64,000 nucleotides of DNA. Origin: Nocardiopsis sp. CNT312 (GTDB lineage Bacteria > Actinomycetota > Actinomycetes > Streptosporangiales > Streptosporangiaceae). The number at the start of each line of letters is the position of its first letter. The first letter of the stretch is position 1. The stretch covers positions 124,001 to 188,000 of the forward strand of contig NZ_AZXF01000011.1 in the NCBI RefSeq assembly GCF_000515115.1, given 5' to 3'. Below are positions 36,491 through 47,721 of this stretch, in pieces. The notes below the pieces were generated by a model. The model saw only the letters and a list, made by a program, of their open reading frames with translations, was not told the DNA's origin and did not search any database. Position numbers and translations under genes: made by a program.

Positions 36491-37654
36491 TCAGCCCGCC
36501 CCGCGCCCCCGCATCGCCAGGTTGACGTCGGCCGAGCGCAGCACCCCGTGCACCCGCCCGTCCGGACCCGCCACCGGGTACTCCGCGAGAGGGTGGACCG
36601 AGAGCGCCTCCAGCAGTTCCTCGCCCTCCAGAGCGGCGGGGACCACCGCCTCACGGCCCACCCCGCGGGACACACTCGACACGGGCACCCAGGGGCGGCG
36701 CGCCTCCGGGACGGCCTCGGCCGCCGCCCGGTGCACGATCGAGACGGGCGCGCCCTGCGGGTCCACGACCACGATCGCGTCGGCCCCCGCCCCGGCCGCA
36801 CGCCTCTCCGCCTCCGCCAGAGGGGTGTCGGCCGCCACGGCCACCGCGGGGCGGGCCAGCGCCCCGGCGCGCAGCCCCGGCACACGTGCCCGCATCCGGG
36901 CGTGGCCCAGCGCCTCCGTCGAGCCCGTCCAGATGAACCCGCCCAGGACCAGGCCCCACACGAGCGCCCACGGGTCGGGGCTCGCACCGGACCACAGGGC
37001 CGGTACCAGCGGCAGCGCCACGATCGCCAGCGCCAGCACCCGGCCGCCCCAGGCCGCGGCGACACTGCCCGCGTAGGGGCGGCCGGTCATCCGCCACACC
37101 GCCGCGCGCAGGAGCCGGCCGCCGTCCAGCGGCAGGCCGGGAAGCAGGTTGAACACGCCCACCAGCAGGTTGGCCACCCACAACTGCAACAGCAGTTCCC
37201 CGACCACGGTGAGCGGGTCGACCGGCAGCCACAGCAGGTAGCCCAGGCCCGCCAGCACCAGCGACAGCGCGGGCCCGGCGAAGGCGATCCAGAACTCGCG
37301 TCCGGGCGTGGGCGCTTCGCGCTCGATCTCGGAGACCCCGCCCAGGGCGTACAGGACGATGCGCCGCACCGGCAGCCCGTAACGCCGGGCCACCAGCGCG
37401 TGGGCGAGTTCGTGCACCAGGACGGAGGCGTAGAGCAGCACCGCGAAGACGAACGCGAGCAGGTAGGCACCGGGGCCCAGCGCCAGGCGGTCCTGGGCGA
37501 TTCCCCCGTAGACCACGGTGATCAGCGCCGCCACGATCAGCCACGAGGCGCTCAGGTGGACGGGCACGCCGAAGGGCCGTCCGAGGACGAGGCCCTGCCC
37601 TGCGGAGAAACGGCCCCGGGGCCCGGTACTGGTGTCGTCACTGCGCTCGGTCAC
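36491..37654 (-). CDS. Site-2-type zinc metalloprotease (M50) with CBS domains
   Basis: This is an intramembrane protease of the S2P/Rip3 type, 387 residues. The zinc motif is HELAHA (His81, Glu82, His85) in the third helix, and the second signature is NLLPGLPLDGG (Asp177). Five to six membrane helices are visible. Two CBS domains follow (VAVAADTPLAEAERRAAGA and EALSVHPLAEYPVAGPDGRV), which probably bind adenosyl nucleotides and regulate activity. Substrates are unknown. The GTG at 37654 is taken as start; GTG and ATG codons further upstream (to 37718) are possible. It is divergent from the nuclease gene. Confidence 0.88.
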   Translation of the reverse strand: MTERSDDTSTGPRGRFSAGQGLVLGRPFGVPVHLSASWLIVAALITVVYGGIAQDRLALGPGAYLLAFVFAVLLYASVLVHELAHALVARRYGLPVRRIVLYALGGVSEIEREAPTPGREFWIAFAGPALSLVLAGLGYLLWLPVDPLTVVGELLLQLWVANLLVGVFNLLPGLPLDGGRLLRAAVWRMTGRPYAGSVAAAWGGRVLALAIVALPLVPALWSGASPDPWALVWGLVLGGFIWTGSTEALGHARMRARVPGLRAGALARPAVAVAADTPLAEAERRAAGAGADAIVVVDPQGAPVSIVHRAAAEAVPEARRPWVPVSSVSRGVGREAVVPAALEGEELLEALSVHPLAEYPVAGPDGRVHGVLRSADVNLAMRGRGAG

Positions 37655-37765
37655 ACCTCCCAGACTAGATCCCTTCGACACGGTGCTCTGCCCCAAGGGT
37701 GTGGCGAGGGCTCCCATGGGACGGAGGAGGCACGGCCGCGGCACCGTTCCCCTACGCTCGTCTCC

Positions 37766-38569
37766 ATGACCACCGTGCCCCTGCCGTCCGCGCTGTCGCC
37801 GTCGCGGGCCGCCGACTTCCTCCAGTGCCCCCTGCTGTTCCGGTTCCGGGCCGTGGACCGGCTCCCCGAGTCCCCCAGCCCCGAGGCGCTGCGCGGAACC
37901 CTGGTCCACTCCTGCCTGGAGCGCCTGTACGAACTCCCCTCCGAGACGCGCACCCCGCGCACCGCGGTCGGGCTCGTCGACCCCCAGTGGGAGCGGCTGC
38001 GCACCAAGAAGCCCGAGGTCGGGGAGGTGTTCGCCGACCAAGCGGAGATCGACGCGTGGCTGGAGTCGGCGCGGCACCTGGTCCGGCGCTACTTCGACCT
38101 GGAGAACCCCGCCGCGCTGGAGCCCAGGGAGCGCGAGATGCGCCTGGAGGTGGCGCTGCCCACCGGACTGCGGCTGCGCGGCTACGTCGACCGGCTCGAC
38201 GTGGCACCCTCGGGGCAGATCCGGGTGGTGGACTACAAGACCGGCAAGTCGCCCCATCCGCGGTTCGAGGACAAGGCCCGGTTCCAGATCTTCTTCTACG
38301 CGGTGATGATCTGGCGCGACCTGGGGATCGTGCCGAGTCGCCTCCAGCTCGTCTACCTGGGCGGAGACGGGGCGGTGCGCTGGTACGACCCCACCGAGGA
38401 CGAACTGAGGGCCGCCGAGACCGAGATCACCGCTCTCTGGGAGCGCATCGAGGAGGCGGGCCGCTCGGGGGTGTGGCTCCCCCGCCGCAGCAAGCTGTGC
38501 GGGTGGTGCGAGCACCAGGCGATCTGTCCGGAGTTCGGCGGGACCCCTCCGCCGCTGCCGACCGCCTGA
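37766..38569 (+). CDS. RecB-family exonuclease, PD-(D/E)XK with Fe-S cysteines
   Basis: This 267-residue nuclease-fold protein is of the RecB/Cas4-like type. Core motifs are HSCLERL (motif I), the Asp in GYVDRLDVAP, and VVDYKTGKS (the D-x-K of the nuclease site), followed by FQIFFYAVMI (QxxxY-like). A Cys in FLQCPLLFRFR near residue 20 plus C-G-W-C and AIC near the C-terminus could ligate a [4Fe-4S] cluster as in Cas4/AddB. It probably acts in DNA repair; no CRISPR genes are near. The ATG lacks a Shine-Dalgarno and TACGCT lies seven bases upstream, so it may be leaderless. Confidence 0.85.
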   Translation: MTTVPLPSALSPSRAADFLQCPLLFRFRAVDRLPESPSPEALRGTLVHSCLERLYELPSETRTPRTAVGLVDPQWERLRTKKPEVGEVFADQAEIDAWLESARHLVRRYFDLENPAALEPREREMRLEVALPTGLRLRGYVDRLDVAPSGQIRVVDYKTGKSPHPRFEDKARFQIFFYAVMIWRDLGIVPSRLQLVYLGGDGAVRWYDPTEDELRAAETEITALWERIEEAGRSGVWLPRRSKLCGWCEHQAICPEFGGTPPPLPTA

Positions 38570-38748
38570 GCCCGGCGCGTCGCCGCCGGAGGCACCGCGC
38601 CCGCCCTGGCAGGATGTTCCGGTGATCGAGCTCACCGGTGTTCGTGCCCGGTCCAGGCGAACCCTCCCCCGTATCACGGCGTCCACTGGGAGGCGGTGAT
38701 AACAATCCGGTCACCGCTGGTCCGAACAGGGGGAACGGAGAGCACACG

Positions 38749-40173
38749 ATGCCGAAGCGGGAGCGCGGTGGACCGCCGAGCGAGGAGATCCTGCTCAGCA
38801 GGATGCGCGACTGGCGGGCCGAGCACGAGCGGGAGCTGACTGCCGACGGCCTCGACGACGAGGAGGAGCCGCTCCCCGACCCGCGCGTCATCGACCTGGT
38901 GCTGCGCGTGGGCGAGTTGATGCTGGCCAGCGGGGAGAGCACCGAGGTCGTCAGTGAGGCCATGCTGAGCCTGTCGGTCGCCTTCGACCTGCCCCGGACA
39001 GAGGCCTCGGTCACCTTCACCACGATCACGCTGTCCACCCACCCGGTCGGCGAGCAGCCGCCGGTTACCGGTGAGCGCGTCGTGCGCCGCCGCACCCTGG
39101 ACTACTTCCGTGTCGGCGAACTGCACACACTGGTGGAGGAGTCCGCCCTGGGCCTACTCGACCTGGAGGAGGCCACCACCCGGTTCAGCCGGATCCGCCG
39201 GGCCCGCGCGCCCTACCCGAACTGGTTCATCACGGTCGGCCTCGGCCTGATCGCCTCCAGCGCCAGTGTGATGATGGGCGGCGGCCTCATCGTGGCGACG
39301 GCCGCGTTCCTGGCCACGGTTCTGGGCGACCGGGTCGCGGTGTTCCTGGCCCGGCGCGGTGTGGCGGAGTTCTACCAGATGACGGCAGCCGCGGTCGTGG
39401 CCGCGACCATCGGCGTGGCGCTGCTGTGGGTGAGCGTGGAACTCGACCTGGGGCTGGCCGCGGGCGCGATCATCACCGGGAACATCATGGCCCTGCTGCC
39501 GGGGCGTCCGCTGGTAGCCAGCCTTCAGGACGGTATCAACGGCAGCTACGTGTCGGCGGCGGCGCGCCTGCTGGAGACCTTCTTCATCCTCGGCGCGATC
39601 GTGGCCGGGGTGGCCGCGGTGGCCTACACCGCCATGCGCCTGGACGTGCACATCGACCTGGACTCCCTGCCCTCGGCGGGGATCTCCATGGAGGTCCCGG
39701 TGCTGCTCGGCGCCGCGGGCATCGCCATGGCCTTCGCCGTCTCCCTGGTCGTGCCGCCCCGCCTGCTGCCCGCCATCGGTGCGCTCGGGGTGATGATCTG
39801 GGTGATCTACGCGGGCCTGCGCTCGGTTCTGGAGGTGCCGCCGGTGGTGGGCACCGTCGTGGGCGCGGTCGCGGTAGGCGTCGTGGGCCACTGGCTGGCG
39901 CGACGCACCCGACGGCCGGTGCTGCCCTACCTCGTGCCCTCCATCGCCCCCCTGCTCCCGGGGAGCATCCTGTACCGGGGGCTGATCGAACTCACCCAGG
40001 GCACGGCCATCTCCGGGATGCTCAGCATGGTGGAGGCGGTCATGGTGGGCCTGGCTCTGGGCGCGGGGGTCAACCTCGGCGGTGAGCTGGTCCGGGCCTT
40101 CCAGCACGGCGGCCTGGCCGGGGCGGGCATGCGGGGTCGGCCCGCGGCGCGCAGGACACGCGGCGGGTACTGA
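38749..40173 (+). CDS. ThrE-family threonine/serine exporter
   Basis: This 474-residue protein has the two-part architecture of ThrE. A soluble N-terminal domain of about 150 residues (VIDLVLRVGELMLASGESTEVV, ASVTFTTITLS) precedes about ten membrane helices. The second half contains LPYLVPSIAPLLPGSILYRGL, characteristic of ThrB/YjjB-like segments. It exports threonine, serine or related small molecules across the cytoplasmic membrane using the proton gradient; the precise substrate is inferred from Corynebacterium ThrE. ATG at 38749 with GGAG eight bases upstream. Confidence 0.88.
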   Translation: MPKRERGGPPSEEILLSRMRDWRAEHERELTADGLDDEEEPLPDPRVIDLVLRVGELMLASGESTEVVSEAMLSLSVAFDLPRTEASVTFTTITLSTHPVGEQPPVTGERVVRRRTLDYFRVGELHTLVEESALGLLDLEEATTRFSRIRRARAPYPNWFITVGLGLIASSASVMMGGGLIVATAAFLATVLGDRVAVFLARRGVAEFYQMTAAAVVAATIGVALLWVSVELDLGLAAGAIITGNIMALLPGRPLVASLQDGINGSYVSAAARLLETFFILGAIVAGVAAVAYTAMRLDVHIDLDSLPSAGISMEVPVLLGAAGIAMAFAVSLVVPPRLLPAIGALGVMIWVIYAGLRSVLEVPPVVGTVVGAVAVGVVGHWLARRTRRPVLPYLVPSIAPLLPGSILYRGLIELTQGTAISGMLSMVEAVMVGLALGAGVNLGGELVRAFQHGGLAGAGMRGRPAARRTRGGY

Positions 40174-40352
40174 GGACGACGTGACCGGAAGCGGCCGGAA
40201 CGGAGGCGCCCGCCCCGGGTCTCCCGCTCTGCGGAGAACCGGACGCGGAGGCGGAGAGCCGCCGCCCTCCGCCCGAACCACGGCATGAGGTGACGTGAGC
40301 CACTCCGCTTGGCGGCAGCGCAGAGCCGAGCGTCCGACCGAAGGGCCCCTCC

Positions 40353-40548
40353 GTGTTCACGTGCAGCCACCAGCCCCCGGCCCCTCCTCCTCGGACACCG
40401 ACCGTGAGGCCGCACGGGTGCTCGCCCACCACCCCGAGCAGGGGTGGAGCCCGCTGTGCACCGGTGTCGTCCTGTTCGACGACACCGGTGCACTCCTCTG
40501 CCCGACGGTGCCGCCATCGCTCCGCACCGGCCCCGCGTGGCGGCCTGA
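40353..40548 (+). pseudogene. DUF5999 gene broken by two single-base frameshifts
   Basis: Reading from the GTG at 40353 (AAGGG seven bases upstream) gives MFTCSHQPP. The frame must then shift at about 40379-40381 to continue PSSSDTDREAARVLAHHPEQ and GWSPLCTGVVLFDDTGALL. It must shift again at about 40499-40500 to give PDGAAIAPHRPRVAA and a TGA at 40546. Joined, this matches the small Cys/His-containing DUF5999 family of actinomycetes along its whole length. Both shifts are in the same direction and equal the loss of one base each; the first removes a family Cys. It is either a recent pseudogene or two sequencing errors. Function of the family is unknown. The preceding 180 bases hold no gene. 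Confidence 0.7.
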
Positions 40549-40564
40549 TCCCCGGCCCGAACCC

Positions 40565-41737
40565 TCAGGGGGTGTCCGGCCCGCCGCGGCCGGGCCGCCC
40601 CGGGGGGAGGACGTCCGCCCCTCCCGCCGCCCGCCCCATCCGGCCTCTGGCATCGGCGTGCACACCCTCGCCCCACACCGTCGCGTCGGGGACGCGCAGG
40701 GCCTGTTCCATCACCTGGCGCAGCACGGCGGGGCGCGCCTCACCCTCCGCCACGGGCACGGCGAGCAGGGCGTACATCCGGGTGAGGGCAGCGAACAGCT
40801 CCCCCGCGAGGAGGGGCGCGCTGGAGGTGGCCACGGCCTCCTCCAGGTAGGGCTCCCACCACGGGTCCCCCCCGTCGCCGTCCGTTTCGCCGTCGTCCTC
40901 CCACGGTGCGAAGCCGCGCCGCAGGCGGCCGCGCACCTCCTCGGCGCACCCGGGTGCGCCGCCGCGCACGCCCTCGCTCCAGACCCCGGCCGCGGCGTCC
41001 GGTTCCCCGCGCAGGGCCAGCAGCCCCGCCAGGAGTTCGACCGCGGTGCCGAAGGTGTCGGGCCGCACGGGCTGGGCGTCCAGGGCACCGACCAGGTCGG
41101 TGACGGCCTGCTCCATCCGGGTCGCGGCGCGCAGCACACGCAGTTCGGGGTCGTCGGGGGCGGCGCGCAGCCCGCGGTCCGCGGCCGCGGCGGCAGTCTC
41201 CGCGGCGCCCTGTTCCAGGAGGCGTCCGGTGAGGTCGCGGGCGGCCTCGGCGACCGCCGCGGCGTGCGGGGGGCCGGGTTCCCCGGCTCCCGCGAGCGGA
41301 GCGAGCGCCCTCTCCCAGTGTTCCCGTGCCCGCGCGGAGTCCCCGCGTGCCTCGGCCAGGCGTGCCAGTGCGTGGTGGGCGGCCACGACCTGGGCCGGAC
41401 CGCCCAGGTCGAGGAGGCGGCGCCAGACGTCGGCCGCCTCCTCGACCCGTCCGTCCTGTTCCAGGGACAGGGCCAGGTGGTGGGCGGCGCGCGGGGCGGA
41501 GCGGGGGTCGCCGGTGTCCATGGCGCGGCGCGCGGCATCGCGGGCCGCCGCCAGATCGCCGAGCCGGTCCCGGACCACGGCCAGGCCGAGCAGGGCACCG
41601 GCCAGGACCTCGACCGGGGGGTCGGCCGCCACGGCGCTGCTGAAGAGCTCGGCGGCGCGCTCCAGGTGTCCGTTCTCCGCGAGGTCGCGGGCCTGGGCGC
41701 ACAGGTCTGCGGCCTCGCGGCCGGCCGTGGTGGTCAT
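40565..41737 (-). CDS. Tetratricopeptide-repeat protein, unknown function
   Basis: This 390-residue Ala/Glu-rich helical protein has TPR-like units in the first 160 residues (LAENGHLERAAELFSSAVAA, GDLAAARDAARRAMDTGDP, GRVEEAADVWRRLLDLGG, GDSARAREHWERALAPL). The remainder is helical without clear repeats. There is no signal peptide or membrane helix. A scaffold or regulatory role is usual for TPR proteins, but none can be assigned. It sits between the broken DUF5999 gene and gcvP and is transcribed with neither obviously; the start has no strong Shine-Dalgarno. Confidence 0.7.
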   Translation of the reverse strand: MTTTAGREAADLCAQARDLAENGHLERAAELFSSAVAADPPVEVLAGALLGLAVVRDRLGDLAAARDAARRAMDTGDPRSAPRAAHHLALSLEQDGRVEEAADVWRRLLDLGGPAQVVAAHHALARLAEARGDSARAREHWERALAPLAGAGEPGPPHAAAVAEAARDLTGRLLEQGAAETAAAAADRGLRAAPDDPELRVLRAATRMEQAVTDLVGALDAQPVRPDTFGTAVELLAGLLALRGEPDAAAGVWSEGVRGGAPGCAEEVRGRLRRGFAPWEDDGETDGDGGDPWWEPYLEEAVATSSAPLLAGELFAALTRMYALLAVPVAEGEARPAVLRQVMEQALRVPDATVWGEGVHADARGRMGRAAGGADVLPPGRPGRGGPDTP

Positions 41738-41937
41738 GGGCGGATCGCTTTCGACGGGGGGTGGGGGGCGGTGCGGTCCGCTGCCCCTGCGCGGCGGACC
41801 CTCTCACGGTAGCCGGATCGGCGGCGCTCATGGGCGAGCGGAGCGCGAGAGGCGCCGTGTCGGCCTGTTCGCTGCCTTTTCCGTGCCCACGCGAACCGCC
41901 GCCTTGATGATGTAGATTTCTGAAATACCGGACAAGA

Positions 41938-41966
41938 GGGGATACCGAGGCATGGGTCGGTACCCC
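41938..41966 (-). terminator. Probable terminator of gcvP
   Basis: GGGG(A)TACCGA pairs with TCGGTACCCC across an 8-base loop: ten base pairs with one bulged A. It lies eight bases past the gcvP stop, and on the minus strand is followed by TCTTGTCC. Confidence 0.55.
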
Positions 41967-41973
41967 CTCGCGG

Positions 41974-44835
<2,862 letters not shown>

Positions 44836-44889
44836 GGAGACCTCCTGGTGACAGGGCCGAGCGGATCGGCGTGTTCCTCGCGGTCTCCC

Positions 44890-45006
44890 CCTCTGTCACC
44901 GGGCCCTCGGGCCGGGTTTCAGAGCGGCCTCCTCCACACGGTCCATGGTGCCTGAGAGGTTACTGGGGAGTATTGCCCCGTCGGCGCCCCTGCCGGGGTC
45001 TCTCCC
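44890..45006 (-). promoter_or_regulatory. Glycine riboswitch upstream of gcvP
   Basis: On the minus strand the leader contains GGGAGAGACCCC, then GCCGACGGGGCAA, then AACCTCTCAGGCACC, the conserved core of the glycine aptamer (P1, P3 and closing P1). The sequence GGAGGAGGCCGCTCTGAAACC after it looks like a reduced second (ghost) aptamer rather than a full tandem copy. Such elements normally switch gcv genes on when glycine is abundant. The aptamer starts about 170 bases before the gcvP start codon. Confidence 0.88.
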
Positions 45007-45152
45007 GCGTGGTATCGGCGGCCAGTTGACGCTATGTGGATACGACGACAGGACGAATGTCGTTTTCACCCTTGTTGTGCCAACGGTAGTCGATCGCCCG
45101 TCGGGAGCCGAGCCCCGGGGCGCGTGTTCCGCGCAACTCCGCCCGGACCCGC

Positions 45153-45731
45153 TCAGCCGGTGCGGCGCTCCCTGCGACGCCGGGCCAGCTCGTCCACCGG
45201 CGGGGCGTCCGGCAGCTCCTCGGCGGGCACCACGCCCAGCGCCTCCTCTAGTTCGCGCCAGACGTGGGCCAGGGCCAGGCCGAACATGCCCTGCCCGCGC
45301 TGCATGAGGTCGATGACCTCCTCAGGGGAGGTGCACTCGTAGACGCTGGCACCGTCGCTCATCAGGGTGATCCGGGCCAGGTCCTGCGCTGGCCTGCCGC
45401 GCAGGTGGTCGACGGCGGTACGGATCTGCTGGAGGGAGATGCCCGTGTCCAGGAGTCGTTTGGCCACCTTCAGCAGGAGGATGTCGGGGAGGCTGTACAG
45501 CGGTGCGCCCTGGACTCCGACGGGCACGCTCGGCCGCACCAGGCCGGTTCTGGCCCAGTAGTCGAGCTGTCGGTAGGTGATCCCGGCGGCGGTACACGCC
45601 GCCGGCCCCCTGTACCCGGCGTCCATCGGCAGCGCCACCACGTCCTCTTCGCACAGCAGGCCCCGCTGTCCCGCCAGCCGCAGCGCGGACCGCCTGTCAT
45701 GGGTCTCCCGCTCGCTGCCCGCTACCGCCAC
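45153..45731 (-). CDS. MerR-family regulator (Rv1830-like)
   Basis: This 192-residue MerR-type protein has a winged-helix region AACTAAGITYRQLDYWARTG and LVRPSVPVGVQGAPLYSLPD, then a dimerisation helix (LLLKVAKRLLDTGISLQQIRTA). Its C-terminal effector region lacks clustered cysteines, so metal sensing is unlikely. Gene order garA - DUF151 - MerR - gcvP matches the mycobacterial Rv1827-Rv1832 block, in which Rv1830 is the equivalent gene. GTG start with GGAGG five bases upstream. Its targets are unknown here; a role in cell division or central metabolism is inferred from that context. Confidence 0.85.
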   Translation of the reverse strand: MAVAGSERETHDRRSALRLAGQRGLLCEEDVVALPMDAGYRGPAACTAAGITYRQLDYWARTGLVRPSVPVGVQGAPLYSLPDILLLKVAKRLLDTGISLQQIRTAVDHLRGRPAQDLARITLMSDGASVYECTSPEEVIDLMQRGQGMFGLALAHVWRELEEALGVVPAEELPDAPPVDELARRRRERRTG

Positions 45732-45963
45732 GCCGACCTCCGGCCTCTCGTCCCACGGCGGTATTGACAGGGGATGCCCACTCAGGGACGGGGGTGCGCC
45801 GCGGGTTCCACAGCACCGACGGTAGGACGACCGACCGTAAGCGTCAACGAAGGCGACCGGCGCGTCGCCAAGTGCCCCACCCCCACACGCCCGGGCCCCT
45901 CGCGCCCGCCGCGTGCGCGGCGGGCTCCGGCCCGTGCCGGAGTGGACCCGCCCCGGGGCGGGT

Positions 45964-46437
45964 CTACTCCGCGCGTCGGCCGAAGTCCTCCGGTGAGATG
46001 TTGTCCAGGAACTCCCGGAACGCCTCCACCTGGTCCTCCTGTTCGTCGGGCATGGGCATCCCCGCCTCCTCGATCACGTCCTCGTGCGCGTAGATCGGCG
46101 TACCGGTCCGCAGCGCGAGGGCGATCGAGTCGGAAGGGCGCGCACTGACCTCAACACCGTTGGCGAACACCAGTTCGGCATAGAAGATCCCGTCGTTCAG
46201 GCCCGTGATGTTCACCGTCCGCAGACCCGTGTCCAGGGCCTCCAGCACGTCCCGGAACAGATCGTGGGTCAGTGGCCGCGCGGGGGCGATCCCCTGCTGG
46301 GCAAACGCGATCGCCGTCGCCTCCCCGCTGCCGATCCAGATCGGCAGGTAGCGGTCTCCGTCGGATTCCTTGAGCAGGACAATCGGCTGGTTCGAGGGCA
46401 TCTCGACCCGGACGCCGACGACCTCCATGTGCTTCAC
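45964..46437 (-). CDS. Bifunctional nuclease family protein (DUF151)
   Basis: This 157-residue DUF151 protein has MEVVGVRVEMPSNQPIVLL, RYLPIWIGSGEATAIAFAQQ and RPSDSIALALRTGTPIYAHE, the last being the most conserved block of the family. Plant and bacterial homologues have RNase/DNase activity, but the role of the actinobacterial version is not settled. The GTG at 46437 has GGAG five bases upstream; an in-frame ATG at 46428 is possible. It is part of the conserved garA-MerR block. Confidence 0.9.
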   Translation of the reverse strand: MKHMEVVGVRVEMPSNQPIVLLKESDGDRYLPIWIGSGEATAIAFAQQGIAPARPLTHDLFRDVLEALDTGLRTVNITGLNDGIFYAELVFANGVEVSARPSDSIALALRTGTPIYAHEDVIEEAGMPMPDEQEDQVEAFREFLDNISPEDFGRRAE

Positions 46438-46602
46438 AGCGGCTCCGTCCCACGACGTCGTATTGCCGGATGGGCACTCGTCCCCGCTCCCCCATGAGGA
46501 TTCAGGACCCGAGGGCTGAATCGGCACCCTTCGTTACAAAGCTCTCCGGAGGCGGGGGCCCGCAAACCTTGTCGGCCCACCCGCCCCGGCTTCTCGCGCC
46601 GC

Positions 46603-47145
46603 TCAGCGGCGCGGCTTCGTCAGCAGCACCATGCGGAACTTGCCGATCTGGATCTCGTCCCCTCCGCCCAGCTCCGCCTCGTCGACCGGCTCACGATTCA
46701 CGTAGGTGCCGTTCAGACTGCCCACATCCCGGACGCCGAAACCTCCTCCGCGCCGGAAGAACTCCACGTGCCGACGGGAGACCGTGACGTCGTCGAGGAA
46801 GATGTCGCTGTTGGGATGGCGGCCCGCGGTCGTCACATCACTGTCCAGAAGGAAACGGCTGCCGGCGTTGGGCCCCCGCTTGACCACGAGAAGCGCGGTC
46901 CCCGCGGGAAGGGCGTCGGCGCTGTTCGGGTCGTCGGTCGACGGATCGTCACCGGTGGACTCGTCCTCCAGGGCTTGTATTCCAGAGATCGAAATAGTGG
47001 ATGTGACGTCGCCGACTGAATCCCCGGCCGCCCCCGGTTGCGGAGTCGGCTGCTGGGGCCTGCTGATCGGGGTCCCACAGTGGGAGCAGAAACGGGCATC
47101 ATCCGCAACGGCGTGACCGCACTGCGTGCAGTAAACGCTCGACAT
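46603..47145 (-). CDS. garA: FHA-domain metabolic regulator GarA/OdhI with zinc ribbon
   Basis: GarA/OdhI binds and inhibits 2-oxoglutarate dehydrogenase and stimulates or inhibits glutamate enzymes, depending on phosphorylation by Ser/Thr kinases. This 180-residue version begins with a zinc ribbon (Cys6-x2-Cys9 ... Cys20-x2-Cys23) that mycobacterial GarA lacks. A Thr-containing phosphorylation-like segment follows (DVTSTISISGI), then an FHA domain with GSRFLLDSDVTTAGRHPNSD, VSRRHVEF and GSLNGTYVNREP. The phosphopeptide-binding Arg, Ser-Arg-His and Asn residues are all present. It heads the block preceding DUF151. Confidence 0.88.
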   Translation of the reverse strand: MSSVYCTQCGHAVADDARFCSHCGTPISRPQQPTPQPGAAGDSVGDVTSTISISGIQALEDESTGDDPSTDDPNSADALPAGTALLVVKRGPNAGSRFLLDSDVTTAGRHPNSDIFLDDVTVSRRHVEFFRRGGGFGVRDVGSLNGTYVNREPVDEAELGGGDEIQIGKFRMVLLTKPRR

Positions 47146-47684
47146 AGGTCGGCTCGGCCTCCTACCGCACGGGGCGGTGCTTGATTCGGCTGATCGGTGA
47201 CACGTTCCAGACGCCGAACGGGCTCTCCACCCGCCCACCGCCCGGAGCGGCGAGGCGACGCGCCGCACGGCAGCGGTACGCCTCACGTGGTCGGTCTGTC
47301 AGGTCTCTTCCCCCATGTCGTCCTCTTCATCACCCCGGCCATGCGTCCGCACCGCCGGGATCACCGACCCGGCCGGTGACGCGCTACACCGGGGAACACT
47401 CGACTTTAAACCATATCCGTCTCCCGGAAGGCGCGTGCGCCCTCCCCGGTCGGCCAGGGACACCCGGGCCCGCCCCGGCAGGAGGATCCGCGGCCCCGAC
47501 ACCCGGGGCGCCGTCTCCGCAGGACCTCATCCGGACTATGGATACCTGCTCTGGTGCTGATGCCGCTCCGACCGGTTTGGTTCGTCCCCGGGGCCACGGA
47601 TTCGAAAGAAGTTCCCCGACCGTGCCCGGAGCGCCGTCGTGTCCAGTTTAGCCGGAGCGCCCCGGCCACGGCCGGGGCTGTGGA
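47146..47684. other. Intergenic region between garA and the guanylyltransferase gene
   Basis: About 540 bases with no convincing gene on either strand. An AT-richer stretch near 47400-47420 (ACTTTAAACCATATCCG) and another near 47520-47600 could hold the garA promoter. Nothing else was recognised. Confidence 0.4.
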
Positions 47685-47716
47685 CGGGGTGCGCGGCGGG
47701 GCCGCCGCGCACCCCG
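47685..47716 (-). terminator. Very strong terminator after the guanylyltransferase gene
   Basis: CGGGGTGCGCGGCGG pairs perfectly with its complement (15 bp, GG loop) five bases beyond the stop codon at 47722. A second 9-bp perfect hairpin (GCCCCGGCC-AC-GGCCGGGGC) follows at 47659-47678. Confidence 0.85.
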
Positions 47717-47721
47717 GGAAC

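Noticed and set aside
37766-38569. Cas4-like nuclease as sign of a CRISPR locus
   Set aside because: No CRISPR repeats or cas genes are present; the nuclease is solitary and fits general DNA repair.
38638-38748. N-terminal extension of the ThrE-like protein
   Set aside because: Low-complexity polar sequence without a ribosome binding site; the ATG at 38749 has GGAG eight bases upstream.
40295-41812. 505-codon plus-strand ORF over the DUF5999 relic and the TPR gene
   Set aside because: Only its first part is protein-like (the middle frame of DUF5999); the rest is the mirror frame of the TPR gene.
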